A stretch of DNA of 5,638 nucleotides from Planctomycetota bacterium. Its GTDB lineage: Bacteria; Planctomycetota; Brocadiia; SM23-32. Under the pieces are notes generated by a model. It was not told the origin of the DNA and ran no database searches. It saw only the letters and a list, made by a program, of their open reading frames with translations. Position numbers and translations under genes: made by a program. The DNA lies in contig JAGYMJ010000244.1 in assembly GCA_018400625.1 (NCBI GenBank), forward strand, positions 1-5,638, written 5' to 3'. Shown here in pieces: positions 1 through 5,599 of this stretch (its first letter is position 1; each line of letters begins with the position of its first letter).

Positions 1-48
1 CCGGCACAGGGCACGGTGGTGATGTTACGGGGTTCACTGAGGACTTAC
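1..48. repeat. Dispersed palindromic element, copy 1 (right part only)
   Basis: The first 19 bases match the core of the complete copy at 3711-3729 with one difference (G10 against A3720). A 13-nt spacer (20-32, TGATGTTACGGGG) follows, whose sequence differs from that of the complete copy. The arm TTCACTGAGGACTTAC (33-48) is identical to 3743-3758. The left part of this copy lies outside the window, and the window starts three bases inside the core. The copy lies downstream of the phosphorylase gene. That it is a repeat is seen directly; its function is unknown. Confidence 0.88.
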
Positions 49-66
49 CAGGAATGTCTGTGCCGA

Positions 67-98
67 TCTCCTATCGACAATTATCTGTCGATAGGAGA
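67..98 (-). terminator. Perfect 13-bp hairpin 15 nt after the phosphorylase stop codon
   Basis: Bases 67-79 and 86-98 are perfect inverted complements (TCTCCTATCGACA and TGTCGATAGGAGA) around a 6-nt loop. The hairpin begins 14 nt past the phosphorylase stop codon. Its position and stability suit a transcript 3' end or an mRNA-stabilising structure. On the minus strand it is followed by TCGGCACAGA rather than a run of T, so it is not a standard intrinsic terminator. A protein-binding palindrome is the alternative. Confidence 0.45.
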
Positions 99-112
99 GT
101 TTCAACACCGAA

Positions 113-2239
113 TTATTGATAGGAAGAAGTTTTTCCACCGATGGCCGGCAGGTAAGCGTTCCGGGTATAATCTTTAACCATTCTGCTCGCGTTAAATCGC
201 CAGGCAAGTGTTCTTATCGCATGTTTTTGATAGGTTATCCATTCATCCGGTGTTCCTTCGCCGTTGCGGTCGTAAAACATGGGTATAACGGTATTTTCAA
301 GGGTTTCGTAAAGCGATTTTCTATCCGTTTCATCTTGTTTGTTCGGATCAGCATTTTCATATCCATTGCCAATACCGAAACCGTTTCTTCCGTCATAGGC
401 TTCCGGCCACCACCCGTCGAACGTCGAGAGGTTGAGCCCGCCGTTGAGCACTATTTTTTGTCCACTTGTACCGCAGGCTTCCATTGGGCGTCGGGGAGTG
501 TTGAGCCACAGGTCAACGCCTTGCACGAGATGGCGGGCGACATTAATATCATAGTCTTCAATAAAAACAATTTTGCCGATGAATCGCGGGTCCTTACTCA
601 CTTTAATGACCTGCTGGAGAAGCTCTTTTCCCTGTTTATTAGCGGGATGAGCCTTTCCGGAAAAGATAATCTGCACGGGTTTTTCTTTATTATTAATAAT
701 TTTGTCTAATCTTTCCAGATCACTCAGGATGAGGAAAGCTCTTTTATATTCAGAAAACCGACGTGAGAAGCCGATGGTCAGAGTATGAGGGTTAAGGAGT
801 ATTTTTTCATGTTCCATCAGTAAATTTCCACGTCGGGCCGTTCCGCACTTGCGGCAGACGCGTCGATGTATGAATTTTATCAGTTGGGTCTTGGGGGCTT
901 GAAGATGTTCCCAGAATTCATCGTTTTCCATTTTCTCCAACCCTTTCCATGTATCCGGCACGCACAGTTTTTTCTCCCAATCCTGGCCCAAATATCTTGT
1001 GTAAAGGCTATCCAAAGGTACAGCGAGCCAGGAAGCAATGTGAATACCATTGGTAATATGGTTAAGAAAGCCTTGATGTTGAGGAGTTTGCGGCCAAAGT
1101 TTTTCCCACATTTTTTGAGTTGTTCTCGCATGCAATGAAGATACGGCGTTGGTATAATGGGAGAGTTTAATCCCGAGTACGGTCATGCAAAAATGTTCTT
1201 GATTGTTTTCAGGCTCTAAACGTCCAAGAGCTAAAAATTTTGAAGGATGCAGTCCAAGAGAATGTCGCATAGGTTCTAAAGTTTCTTCAATGAGTTGAGG
1301 CTCGAAACGGTCATGTCCGCTTTCTACAGGCGTATGGGGGGTGAAGACAATTTTTTGTGCCGTTTTTTCGCGGATTTCATCGAAAGAGCGTGCCTCTTTT
1401 TCCATGAGGTTCCGCGCATATTCCAATATCGCAAAGGCGCTATGCCCTTCATTGAGGTGAAGGACGCCGGGTTCTATACCAAGTTTCCACAGGGCTCTTA
1501 AACCGCCGACTCCAAGCAGTAGTTCCTGCCGTATTCGTGTCCGCGCATCTCCTCCATACAGTGTTGATGTCAGACTTCGGTCTTGTTCCGAGTTTGACGC
1601 CACATCCGAATCCAGCAGCAGCAGTTTATTTCTCCCCACGTTGGCGCTCCAGATATGGGCTGTGATTTTGCTGGAGAGGGTATCCACGCGGATTTCCAAA
1701 GGATTTCCGTCGTCCTGTCCGGCCTTCTCCATCGGCAGTTTGTTGACATCAGCAGCAAAATAATTTTCTTCTTGCCATCCGTTTTCGGTCAACTTCTGAT
1801 TGAAATAACCTTGGGCATAAAACAGCCCGACGCCGACAATGGGAACGCCAAGGTCCGAAGCACTTTTGAGATGGTCGCCGGCCAGTACGCCAAGTCCGCC
1901 TGAATACAGGGGGAGAGATTCATGAATGCCGAACTCTGCCGAAAAGTATGCCACCGGATGGGCATGCAGGGGCGCAGCATTCAGGCGTCCCCAATTTATA
2001 TCCTCCTGGAGGTAGTTTTTTAAGTGATGAAAAGCGTGGTTTATACGCGCGTTTAATGCCAGGTCATCAGCCTTGCGCTCCAGTTCTTCACTTGAAATTC
2101 GTGATAGAAACTCGACAGGGTTATGATTGACTTCGCGCCAAAGCACCGGATCGATATCTCTGAACAAATCGATCATTTCCGGCTGCCAGGTCCAGTAAAG
2201 GTTGCGTGAGAGTTCTTTAAGTTTTTGCTGAAAATTCAT
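113..2239 (-). CDS. glgP: Alpha-glucan (glycogen/maltodextrin) phosphorylase
   Basis: This cytoplasmic PLP enzyme releases glucose-1-phosphate from the non-reducing ends of alpha-1,4-glucans. Numbered from the chosen start (708 aa), a DUF3417-like N-terminal region (KLKELSRNLYWTW, HNPVEFL) occupies about residues 3-45. It is followed by SAEFG near 100, the glycine-rich YSGGLGVLAGDH near 112, HLNEGHSAF near 261, HTPVESGHDRF near 302 and GFSRRFSEYKRA near 490. The PLP lysine is predicted at 595 (codon 455-457) in EACGTSGQK, before LNGGLNLSTFDGWW. All expected motifs are present and the gene looks intact. The family call is secure; preference for glycogen or maltodextrin cannot be read. An ATG at 2290 would add 17 residues (MSLRFYTSTLFILSINF). 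I prefer 2239 because family homology begins directly after it. Neither start has a visible Shine-Dalgarno sequence. The gene lies 286 nt downstream of rodA, with a possible promoter of its own. Confidence 0.93.
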   Translation of the reverse strand: MNFQQKLKELSRNLYWTWQPEMIDLFRDIDPVLWREVNHNPVEFLSRISSEELERKADDLALNARINHAFHHLKNYLQEDINWGRLNAAPLHAHPVAYFSAEFGIHESLPLYSGGLGVLAGDHLKSASDLGVPIVGVGLFYAQGYFNQKLTENGWQEENYFAADVNKLPMEKAGQDDGNPLEIRVDTLSSKITAHIWSANVGRNKLLLLDSDVASNSEQDRSLTSTLYGGDARTRIRQELLLGVGGLRALWKLGIEPGVLHLNEGHSAFAILEYARNLMEKEARSFDEIREKTAQKIVFTPHTPVESGHDRFEPQLIEETLEPMRHSLGLHPSKFLALGRLEPENNQEHFCMTVLGIKLSHYTNAVSSLHARTTQKMWEKLWPQTPQHQGFLNHITNGIHIASWLAVPLDSLYTRYLGQDWEKKLCVPDTWKGLEKMENDEFWEHLQAPKTQLIKFIHRRVCRKCGTARRGNLLMEHEKILLNPHTLTIGFSRRFSEYKRAFLILSDLERLDKIINNKEKPVQIIFSGKAHPANKQGKELLQQVIKVSKDPRFIGKIVFIEDYDINVARHLVQGVDLWLNTPRRPMEACGTSGQKIVLNGGLNLSTFDGWWPEAYDGRNGFGIGNGYENADPNKQDETDRKSLYETLENTVIPMFYDRNGEGTPDEWITYQKHAIRTLAWRFNASRMVKDYTRNAYLPAIGGKTSSYQ

Positions 2240-2291
2240 AAAATTGATTGATAATATGAATAAGGTTGAGGTGTAAAATCGTAACGACATT

Positions 2292-2318
2292 TATGTTTGC
2301 AAAAATTCTACAAACATA
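2292..2318. promoter_or_regulatory. 8-bp inverted repeat upstream of glgP, possible operator
   Basis: TATGTTTG (2292-2299) and CAAACATA (2311-2318) are perfect inverted complements separated by 11 nt. The half-site centres lie 19 bp apart, close to two helical turns, as expected for a dimeric DNA-binding protein. The repeat lies just downstream of the candidate glgP promoter, around the expected transcription start. The repeat is seen directly. The operator role is inferred and the regulator is unknown. Confidence 0.35.
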
Positions 2319-2325
2319 TTGTAAC

Positions 2326-2354
2326 ATTATGGGGGAAAAAGACTCGAAATGCAA
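2326..2354 (-). promoter_or_regulatory. Candidate sigma-70-type promoter for glgP
   Basis: On the minus strand, TTGCAT (2349-2354) and CATAAT (2326-2331) are separated by exactly 17 bp. They match the -35 and -10 consensus at 3 of 6 and 5 of 6 positions. Transcription would begin near 2319, about 80 nt before the preferred start codon, next to the inverted repeat at 2292-2318. The spacer includes runs of A and G on the plus strand. This is the best match in the gap, but in AT-rich sequence it is only suggestive. Confidence 0.35.
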
Positions 2355-2475
2355 ATAGCTGTAACTTTTTTGCTCTTTTAAAGGCTTGCAGCCCCAAAAC
2401 ACCCCCCCAAAAACGCATATAAGGGCTTTATTACGAGTTTTTTCTCCCATTTGTCATTGTCTACCATCACTTTAC

Positions 2476-2490
2476 TGTGGTGACACCACA
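2476..2490. promoter_or_regulatory. 15-bp palindrome between rodA and glgP
   Basis: TGTGGTGACACCACA is a perfect interrupted palindrome: 7-bp arms around the single base A2483. It begins 35 nt after the rodA stop codon. As RNA it could form only a 5-bp stem with a 5-nt loop, and no T-run follows in the direction of transcription, so a terminator role is weak. Its compact symmetry is more like a binding site for a dimeric regulator, possibly for glgP. The rest of the 2240-2525 gap is low in complexity, with a run of seven C at 2402-2408, and shows no convincing gene. Confidence 0.4.
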
Positions 2491-2525
2491 AAGAAGTCCT
2501 GCTCTACTTATGAATCATCTTTACC

Positions 2526-3644
2526 TCAGCTCAAATCAGAAAATTGGTCATGACGCATATAAGCATTGGCCGCCAGGCCGAATGCGGCCATAACAGTAAC
2601 CAGAGAAGAACCACCATAACTTACCAGCGGCAATGTGAGACCGGTTATAGGAGCTAAACGAAGGGATATGGCCATATGCATAGTGCCTTGGATGGCGAAA
2701 AGACCGGTTATCCCTCCCATCAGCAGACGGGCAAAAGTTTCGTTGGTATCACGGGTCATTTTCCATAGTAAAAATACGATAAAAAAGTAATAAGCAACGA
2801 AAGCTGCCGTGAGTAGATACCCCCATTCTTCAGCGATTACCGGGAAAATAAAATCTGTGTGTCTTTCAGGAATTCTTTTGAGTTGAGTGAGCCGGCCCTG
2901 CCCCCAGCCCTGCCCAAACCATCCTCCGCCGGCTATTGCAAGGGTGGCTTGACGAGCATTGTAGGCCGCAGGGGAGTGGGGCGCCGCGGCCGGATTGATA
3001 AAGCTGGTAAGCCTCTGTTTCTGATAGGGTCTGAGCACGCCCGGCGTGTACCATGCCGCTGCCAGAAGTGCAATTCCTATAATAATTAGGGTTAACAGCT
3101 TTCGCCATTGGATGCCCCCCAAAAACGCGACGACCATAAAGAGGGCTACCAGGACAAGGCAGGTGCCTAAATCCGGTTGTATTAATATGAAAAATACAGG
3201 CGCCAGAGTGATGGCTATTGGTAATAAAATGTCCCGAAACCGGTCAATGCGGGTTCTGTATGAAAAATAGGTGGCCAGAGCAATGACTAAAAAAAGCTTC
3301 ATCAGTTCCGACGGTTGGAAGTTTATGGGGCCCAGGCTAAACCAGCGTCGGGCATGGTTGACTTCAATACCGTAAAAGCGTAAGAGTATCAGTGAGGACA
3401 AGCCTATAACGTAAAAGGGCACGGCCAGTACGGGAAGGTGGCGGTAGTCGGGAATAATGGCAAAGAGGAAAACAATTACACCTATAACTGAGAAGATAAG
3501 ATGGCGTTTGGCATAATGAAATGAAGCCGCACTGGCAATAAAAATCGCGCCGAGCCCGCAAAGAAGAACTGCTGCGATAAACAAAAACCACGGGAAGCGG
3601 CGCAGTTTCAAATCCCCGATAAAATTTCGCAAAAATTCATACAT
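2526..3644 (-). CDS. rodA: RodA/FtsW/SpoVE-family peptidoglycan glycosyltransferase, probably RodA
   Basis: This inner-membrane SEDS protein polymerises lipid II into glycan strands, normally with a class B penicillin-binding protein. Its 372 residues are near the family norm, with about ten hydrophobic segments from residue 20 to 362. Visible family motifs are ARRWFSLGPINFQPSELMKL (98-117), QPDLGT (156-161), RPYQKQRLTSFINP (205-218), GGGWFGQGWGQG (239-250), PERHTDFIF (259-267) and LPLVSYGGSS (339-348). Asp264 in HTDFIF matches the catalytic aspartate known from RodA. The short cytoplasmic N-terminus and the ERHTDFIFPVIAEE stretch favour RodA over FtsW. No mre or PBP2 gene lies in the window. 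ATG 3644 is the only plausible start: no ATG, GTG or TTG lies between it and the in-frame TGA upstream. There is no Shine-Dalgarno sequence. Two usually conserved positions before PITG are changed (His323, Arg329). Confidence 0.92.
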   Translation of the reverse strand: MYEFLRNFIGDLKLRRFPWFLFIAAVLLCGLGAIFIASAASFHYAKRHLIFSVIGVIVFLFAIIPDYRHLPVLAVPFYVIGLSSLILLRFYGIEVNHARRWFSLGPINFQPSELMKLFLVIALATYFSYRTRIDRFRDILLPIAITLAPVFFILIQPDLGTCLVLVALFMVVAFLGGIQWRKLLTLIIIGIALLAAAWYTPGVLRPYQKQRLTSFINPAAAPHSPAAYNARQATLAIAGGGWFGQGWGQGRLTQLKRIPERHTDFIFPVIAEEWGYLLTAAFVAYYFFIVFLLWKMTRDTNETFARLLMGGITGLFAIQGTMHMAISLRLAPITGLTLPLVSYGGSSLVTVMAAFGLAANAYMRHDQFSDLS

Positions 3645-3650
3645 TGTATT

Positions 3651-3680
3651 ATAATAATGAAAGTTTCACCTGAATGTAAA
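3651..3680 (-). promoter_or_regulatory. Candidate promoter for rodA, -35 formed by the repeat edge
   Basis: On the minus strand TTTACA (3675-3680) and TATTAT (3651-3656) are separated by 18 bp. Each differs from consensus at one position (TTGACA, TATAAT). The first five bases of the -35 come from the conserved outer edge of the palindromic element and the last base from its flank. Transcription would begin near 3644, at or beside the rodA ATG, implying a leaderless or nearly leaderless mRNA. That agrees with the absence of a ribosome binding site. An overlapping TATAAT (3648-3653) is a second -10 candidate, but at a poor 21-bp spacing. Confidence 0.4.
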
Positions 3681-3758
3681 TATTCAGCGAAATGCGTAGT
3701 TTTCTCCCCACCGGCACAGAGCACGGTGGAGGAACAACCTGATTCACTGAGGACTTAC
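3676..3758. repeat. Dispersed palindromic element, complete 83-bp copy 2
   Basis: The structure is modular. The left arm is GTAAATATTCAGCGAA (3676-3691), followed by a 16-nt spacer (3692-3707). The core hairpin is CCACCG (3708-3713), a 10-nt loop GCACAGAGCA, and CGGTGG (3724-3729). A 13-nt spacer (3730-3742) and the right arm TTCACTGAGGACTTAC (3743-3758) complete it. The outer arms are inverted repeats matching at 12 of 16 positions. The two other copies at the window edges share arms and core but not spacer sequence. It lies between the anchored-protein gene and rodA. The flanking 8-mers (ACCTGAAT, AGCCATTT) are not a target duplication. No open reading frame is inside. It may be a non-autonomous mobile element or a structured-RNA repeat. 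Confidence 0.85.
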
Positions 3759-3783
3759 AGCCATTTTACTTTTTCTTACCGGA

Positions 3784-3801
3784 GAGATACTGACCTATCT
3801 C
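3784..3801 (-). other. Short hairpin after the anchored-protein gene
   Basis: GAGATA (3784-3789) and TATCTC (3796-3801) form a 6-bp stem with a 6-nt loop, extendable by a G-C pair if one base bulges. It begins 45 nt past the stop codon of the upstream gene. In the direction of transcription it is followed by GGTAAGAAAAAG, with no T-run, so it is at best a weak 3'-end structure. The rest of 3759-3846 shows nothing recognisable. Confidence 0.25.
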
Positions 3802-3846
3802 CTTTGCGATACTCTGCACGGGCATTGTTTGAATCCAACTCCGCGG

Positions 3847-4788
3847 TCACTCTATTACCATCACCATTATCTCCGTATATCCCGCATAATCATCGCTCTT
3901 TTTGATAACGATCTGCACTTCTTTTTCCCCTTTGGAAAGCTCTAAATATCTTTCCTCCCCCTTCCTCGCCTCTCTTTCTATCGCCCAGTTTTCTTTCTCC
4001 ATTTCATTTTTGAGAAAATCCTTCACCTCGTTTTCATCTGCCCTGGCAGCATAAGCAACTTTTTGGATTCTCCCGTCCCCTTCTTTGAGTTCCCGGTAAG
4101 AGGTGCGGACCGAATCGGGGTATACGGGGATATCTTCGGGATCTGATCCGCTTACTTCTTCCGGCTCGGCATCATCAGCTTCCTGTTCTCTCAAGTCCCG
4201 GTCCTCCGGCTCAGGAACCGCTGTCTCAGCCTCCTCCGCCGGAGAATGCCATACTATGCCGAGGGTTTCATCCCGATAGGTGGTAACGGCCACCCCCATT
4301 TTTTTGTCATCTTTTGCCAACTCCGCCGCTTTCCATTCTCCCGCATGTTTGGAGAAAGACTCTACATGTTCGGGAGCATCTTTTAAAACTTCCACTTCCT
4401 CATCGACTTCCCACCCTTCCCCTTCATAATACTCGAGGAGTCTGCCATACGTTTGATCTACGGAGCCCTCAACGCTGGCAACTTTAACCGTCCCCTCTCT
4501 CCGGGGCAGATCGATCTGGTAAGCATCATCAAGGAATTCGGAAGGCAGGCCGCTTTCAACTTCCGTACCCATGTGCTGCATCACCGTAACGACTTCTATA
4601 TCCGTCTTTTCCATTATCAGCGGAAGAATCTTATGCCTGTTAAGATAACCCAATACGAATAATCCGACCACCAATAGAACGGCAACTATTACGGCGGCCA
4701 GGCACCCGAGCAGGCATCCTTTCTTCTGAGGTTTGGAGTCATTTTTGACAGGATTTTCATCCTTTTTCATGGTCTCATGTTCTGTCAT
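3847..4788 (-). CDS. Membrane-anchored protein with two tandem extracytoplasmic modules, function unknown
   Basis: I do not recognise a named family. The 313-residue product has a lysine-rich cytoplasmic N-terminus (about 1-24), one hydrophobic segment (about 25-48, from GCLLGCLAAV to LFVLGYL) and a long acidic, exported C-terminal part. Two modules of about 90 residues (about 91-182 and 219-313) share a pattern: KVA followed by a helix ending in GW or NW, then a charged turn, then LxKxxK before beta strands. A Pro/Glu/Asp-rich linker (about 183-218) separates them. The second module opens with IPVYPDS, resembling the start of small envelope domains that carry a vYPgA-type motif, so a divergent duplication is likely. 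The start at 4788 is chosen because GGAG (4795-4798) lies 6 nt upstream. ATG 4800 would add MEIV but lacks a ribosome binding site. It follows the lipoprotein gene by 96 nt and may be co-transcribed with it. Confidence 0.8.
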   Translation of the reverse strand: MTEHETMKKDENPVKNDSKPQKKGCLLGCLAAVIVAVLLVVGLFVLGYLNRHKILPLIMEKTDIEVVTVMQHMGTEVESGLPSEFLDDAYQIDLPRREGTVKVASVEGSVDQTYGRLLEYYEGEGWEVDEEVEVLKDAPEHVESFSKHAGEWKAAELAKDDKKMGVAVTTYRDETLGIVWHSPAEEAETAVPEPEDRDLREQEADDAEPEEVSGSDPEDIPVYPDSVRTSYRELKEGDGRIQKVAYAARADENEVKDFLKNEMEKENWAIEREARKGEERYLELSKGEKEVQIVIKKSDDYAGYTEIMVMVIE

Positions 4789-4794
4789 AACAAT

Positions 4795-4798
4795 CTCC
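4795..4798 (-). promoter_or_regulatory. Ribosome binding site deciding the start at 4788
   Basis: GGAG on the minus strand lies 6 nt before ATG 4788. It overlaps the alternative upstream ATG at 4798-4800, whose own upstream sequence has no purine-rich match. This supports the shorter product, starting MTEHETMKK. Confidence 0.65.
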
Positions 4799-4870
4799 AT
4801 TCTGAATAGAGGAAACGCTTAATATCTTGAAAACAGGAATATCGGATAAACGAACTGTTAAACCTTAATT

Positions 4871-4899
4871 AAAAAATTCTTGCGCTAACGTGCGGGCAA
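4871..4899 (-). terminator. Weak terminator-like hairpin overlapping the lipoprotein stop codon
   Basis: On the minus strand, 4899-4880 can fold as TTG and CGC pairing with GCG and CAA around the loop ACGTTA, with a two-base bulge. GAA and a run of six T (4876-4871) follow. The stem is short and includes the TAG stop codon. If active, it would reduce but not abolish read-through into the next gene. The rest of the 4789-4884 gap shows no promoter I would defend. Confidence 0.3.
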
Positions 4900-5529
4900 A
4901 TCCTTAACCATTTCTTTTATGGATTTTTGCACAACACGTGCCGTCTGCGGCGCGAGCGTATCACCGGCTGCGCCTCCCAGCACGCCGCCAGAGACGGTTG
5001 CGATGGTCCTTCCACTTCCCCCACCCACCTGTGAACCAAGCAACCCGCCGGTTATAGCGCCAAAGATGGTGGCCAGTGAACGCCCGCTGCTGCCCCTGCC
5101 GCTGCCTATCCACAGGACCTCGCCCGTTTCCACGTCAACCATACGCCCGGTAAGGCTGACTTTCTCCCCGTCCACATTTACATCCACCATGGCCGCCGCG
5201 GGAACATTTAATATCTCGCCTATCCGCGCCGCCTCCTCATCGGTGGTGCGATCCGAACGCTGGAAGTCCTGTTCCTCCAAAATGCTGTTTACCCTCTCCC
5301 GTTCTATAACCACGTAACCTTTTTCCACCAATTCCATGGTCAAGAAATCATCGATCTGATTCCTGGGCGCATCTCCTCTAATATCGCCCGAGATATCTAC
5401 CACAGCCACCTCATCGGGGTTTGTCTCGTGAAAAGCCGGGGACACGACATGTTCCCCCGTTGTACACCCCACAAACAACAGCATAACAATACCGGCACAA
5501 AACATCGCTTTTACTTGATAGTTGCGCAT
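4885..5529 (-). CDS. CsgG-fold outer-envelope lipoprotein with a glycine-zipper segment
   Basis: The 214-residue product starts with a lipoprotein signal peptide (basic residues, hydrophobic AGIVMLLFVG) ending at Cys22, the expected lipidated residue. Residues about 39-144 resemble the CsgG/LpoB-like fold: EVAVVDISG, a helix, KGYVVIERERVNSILEEQ, a helix (EEAARIGEILNV), AAMVDVNVDG, and RMVDVETGEVLWIG. Members of this superfamily include the curli secretion channel CsgG and small lipoproteins that assist envelope enzymes. Residues about 154-190 form a glycine-rich zipper (GAITGGLLGSQVGG, SGGVLGGAAGD), followed by a C-terminal helix (ARVVQKSIKEMVKDL). CsgG proper is longer, and no curli genes are nearby, so curli export should not be assumed. 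The start at 5529 has GGGGAGGA 7 nt upstream; ATG 5562 has no ribosome binding site and would bury the signal peptide. It is the first gene of a likely two-gene unit. Confidence 0.82.
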   Translation of the reverse strand: MRNYQVKAMFCAGIVMLLFVGCTTGEHVVSPAFHETNPDEVAVVDISGDIRGDAPRNQIDDFLTMELVEKGYVVIERERVNSILEEQDFQRSDRTTDEEAARIGEILNVPAAAMVDVNVDGEKVSLTGRMVDVETGEVLWIGSGRGSSGRSLATIFGAITGGLLGSQVGGGSGRTIATVSGGVLGGAAGDTLAPQTARVVQKSIKEMVKDLPAR

Positions 5530-5536
5530 TTCAGCA

Positions 5537-5544
5537 TCCTCCCC
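5537..5544 (-). promoter_or_regulatory. Strong ribosome binding site deciding the start at 5529
   Basis: GGGGAGGA on the minus strand lies 7 nt before ATG 5529. It sets the start 11 codons inside the longest reading frame and gives a normal lipoprotein signal peptide (MRNYQVKAMF onward). Confidence 0.8.
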
Positions 5545-5599
5545 ACAAAAGTTATTTTTCATCAGTAATGGCTTGACTGCTATCTACCACTGTCCTAAG

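Noticed and set aside
116..709. 197-codon plus-strand reading frame opposite the phosphorylase gene
   Set aside because: It lies entirely antisense to the highly conserved C-terminal half of glgP, which includes the PLP site, and has no recognisable domain.
2383..2408. Small GC hairpin (2383-2393) and C-run (2402-2408) as a rodA terminator or G-quadruplex
   Set aside because: The stem has only 4 bp with a 3-nt loop, and only two G-runs exist on the minus strand, so neither structure is convincing.
2217..2450. 77-codon minus-strand frame between rodA and glgP with a slightly hydrophobic, cysteine-containing start
   Set aside because: It has no ribosome binding site, overlaps the first codons of glgP in another frame, spans homopolymer runs and resembles no known small protein.
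3676..3758. Strand preference for RNA folding of the element
   Set aside because: Of the four arm mismatches, two become G-U pairs in a minus-strand transcript against one in a plus-strand transcript. The difference is too small to argue for a transcribed strand.
3668..3766. IS66-type miniature transposon: ends start with GTAA, as in IS66-family terminal repeats
   Set aside because: The 8-bp flanks (ACCTGAAT and AGCCATTT) are not a target duplication and no transposase is present, so only the terminal GTAA resemblance remains. It stays possible for an old insertion but is not supported here.
4919..5317. 132-codon plus-strand reading frame opposite the lipoprotein gene
   Set aside because: It is antisense to the CsgG-like core and its Pro/Ser/Thr-rich composition is what the reverse of a Gly/Val-rich gene gives.
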